A program made the position numbers and the translations under genes. 16,572 nucleotides of DNA from Deltaproteobacteria bacterium (GTDB lineage Bacteria; Desulfobacterota; DSM-4660; Desulfatiglandales; HGW-15): positions 420,467 through 437,038 of the forward strand of contig CP070840.1 of NCBI GenBank assembly GCA_020342025.1, read 5' to 3'. The notes beneath the pieces were generated by a model that was not told where the DNA came from, searched no databases, and was given only the letters and a program-made list of their open reading frames with translations. Every line of letters begins with the position of its first letter. Position 1 is the first letter of the stretch. Shown piece by piece: positions 15,849 through 16,572 of the stretch.

Positions 15849-16572
15849 ATGTCGAAAAGAAAAATTTTCCCTTTATGCCTTATTGGGATAACGGGGCTGA
15901 TAGTCTTCTTTAGTGGATGTGCCGTTGGGCCTGATTATATCAAACCATCGGCACCGGAACCAAAGGCATGGATCGAGAAAGAGGATCCGAAGATTAAGAG
16001 CGAGCCGACAGACTTCAGCCAGTGGTGGACGGTTTTCGATGACTCTGCGCTCAATACCCTCATCCAAAAGGCCTACGAGCAGAACCTGGACCTGCGAGCT
16101 GCAGGAATCCGGATCTTGGAAGCCCGCGCCCAGTTGGGGATAGCCACGGGAAGTCTCTACCCCCAACAGCAGCAGGGACGGGGCGCCCTTAACTACACTG
16201 ACCTGAGCAAAAATCAGGCCAACACGCTTCCAATTCAGGATTTCAACTATAGCGAAGCCAATCTCGGTTTCGACGTGGGGTGGGAGCTGGATTTCTGGGG
16301 CAAGTTTCGCCGTGCCATCGAATCGGGCATGGGAGCCCTGGACGCCTCTATTGCCAACTACGATGATATTTTGGTCACCCTCACTGCCGAAGTGGCCCGC
16401 ACCTATGTGCTGATACGGACCCTTGAGGCGCGGCTGTCCATCGCGCGAGAAAACGTGAGGATTCAGGAGCGGTCCCTGCAAATTGCCGAGGTCCGCTTCA
16501 AGGGGGGTGAGGTGACAGAGCTGGATGTGGCCCAGGCCAAATCCCTGCTCAGGGATACACAGGCCTTGATCC
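15849..16572 (+). CDS. RND efflux outer-membrane factor lipoprotein (OprM/NodT family), 3' end outside window
   Basis: The first 241 codons of an outer-membrane channel gene; the frame stays open to the window end and family members are usually about 460-500 residues. A lipoprotein signal ends with F-S-G-C, acylated Cys24, followed by the family's A-V-G-P-D-Y-I-K-P. Further landmarks are W-W-T-V-F-D-D at 59-65 with L-N-T-L-I-Q just after, L-R-A-A-G-I-R-I-L-E-A-R-A-Q-L (82-96), the strand/helix junction G-W-E-L-D-F-W-G-K-F-R-R (144-155), and the long coiled helix E-V-A-R-T-Y onwards. These trimeric TolC-like channels open into the periplasm and complete the pump. AGAGGAG (15834-15840) overlaps the end of the pump gene and lies eight bases before the ATG, so translation of the two is likely coupled. 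Confidence 0.92.
   Translation, partial: MSKRKIFPLCLIGITGLIVFFSGCAVGPDYIKPSAPEPKAWIEKEDPKIKSEPTDFSQWWTVFDDSALNTLIQKAYEQNLDLRAAGIRILEARAQLGIATGSLYPQQQQGRGALNYTDLSKNQANTLPIQDFNYSEANLGFDVGWELDFWGKFRRAIESGMGALDASIANYDDILVTLTAEVARTYVLIRTLEARLSIARENVRIQERSLQIAEVRFKGGEVTELDVAQAKSLLRDTQALI

Noticed and set aside
15873..16481. Open frame of 202 codons on the - strand over the outer-membrane factor gene
   Set aside because: The + strand frame from 15849 encodes a clear OprM/NodT protein with signal, lipobox and family motifs. The antisense frame has none.

Overview
The window (16,572 bases) looks like ordinary chromosome from a Gram-negative, probably deltaproteobacterial (Desulfobacterota-like) organism. 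Evidence for Gram-negative: five predicted lipoproteins with clear lipoboxes, including an Slp-family protein and a BamE-like protein, and a three-part RND efflux system with an outer-membrane channel. The narrower assignment rests on protein-family resemblance only (TPR protein, M48 protease with a LysM-like end, plant/trypanosome-type phosphofructokinase) and is an inference. I see no rRNA, tRNA, CRISPR array, insertion sequence, integrase or phage gene.

Layout. (1) 1-4321, all + strand, envelope functions: the C-terminal part of a TPR-repeat protein that enters from outside the window; an M48 metalloprotease lipoprotein; an MscS-family channel with an unusual pore helix; a 107-residue protein of unknown function; and an Slp-family lipoprotein. 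A probable terminator and a promoter with a perfect -35 box lie back to back between the protease and the channel. (2) 4359-10923, all - strand, central sugar metabolism. Reading in the direction of transcription: phosphoglucomutase (pgm), 6-phosphofructokinase, a small BamE-like lipoprotein, glucose-6-phosphate isomerase (pgi), and glycerate 2-kinase. The three sugar-phosphate enzymes link glucose-1-phosphate (for example from glycogen) through glucose-6-phosphate and fructose-6-phosphate to fructose-1,6-bisphosphate. The glycerate kinase feeds 2-phosphoglycerate into lower glycolysis. The pgi gene is visibly more AT-rich than its neighbours. (3) 10924-11343, a 420-base divergent intergenic region with a candidate promoter on each strand, a palindrome over the + strand -35 box and two hairpins in the predicted leader of the efflux operon. 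(4) 11344-16572, + strand, GC-rich: adaptor lipoprotein, HAE1-type RND pump and outer-membrane factor lipoprotein, the last cut off by the window end.

Several starts were moved from the longest possible frame on the strength of Shine-Dalgarno spacing: phosphofructokinase to 9211, the BamE-like protein to 7905 and the 107-residue protein to 3388. GTG (pgm) and TTG (efflux adaptor) starts were kept for the same reason. Nothing here clearly amounts to a new biological system. The points most worth a second look are the atypical MscS pore, the structured efflux leader, the compositionally distinct pgi, the mixed ATP/PPi signature of the phosphofructokinase and the uncharacterised 107-residue protein.
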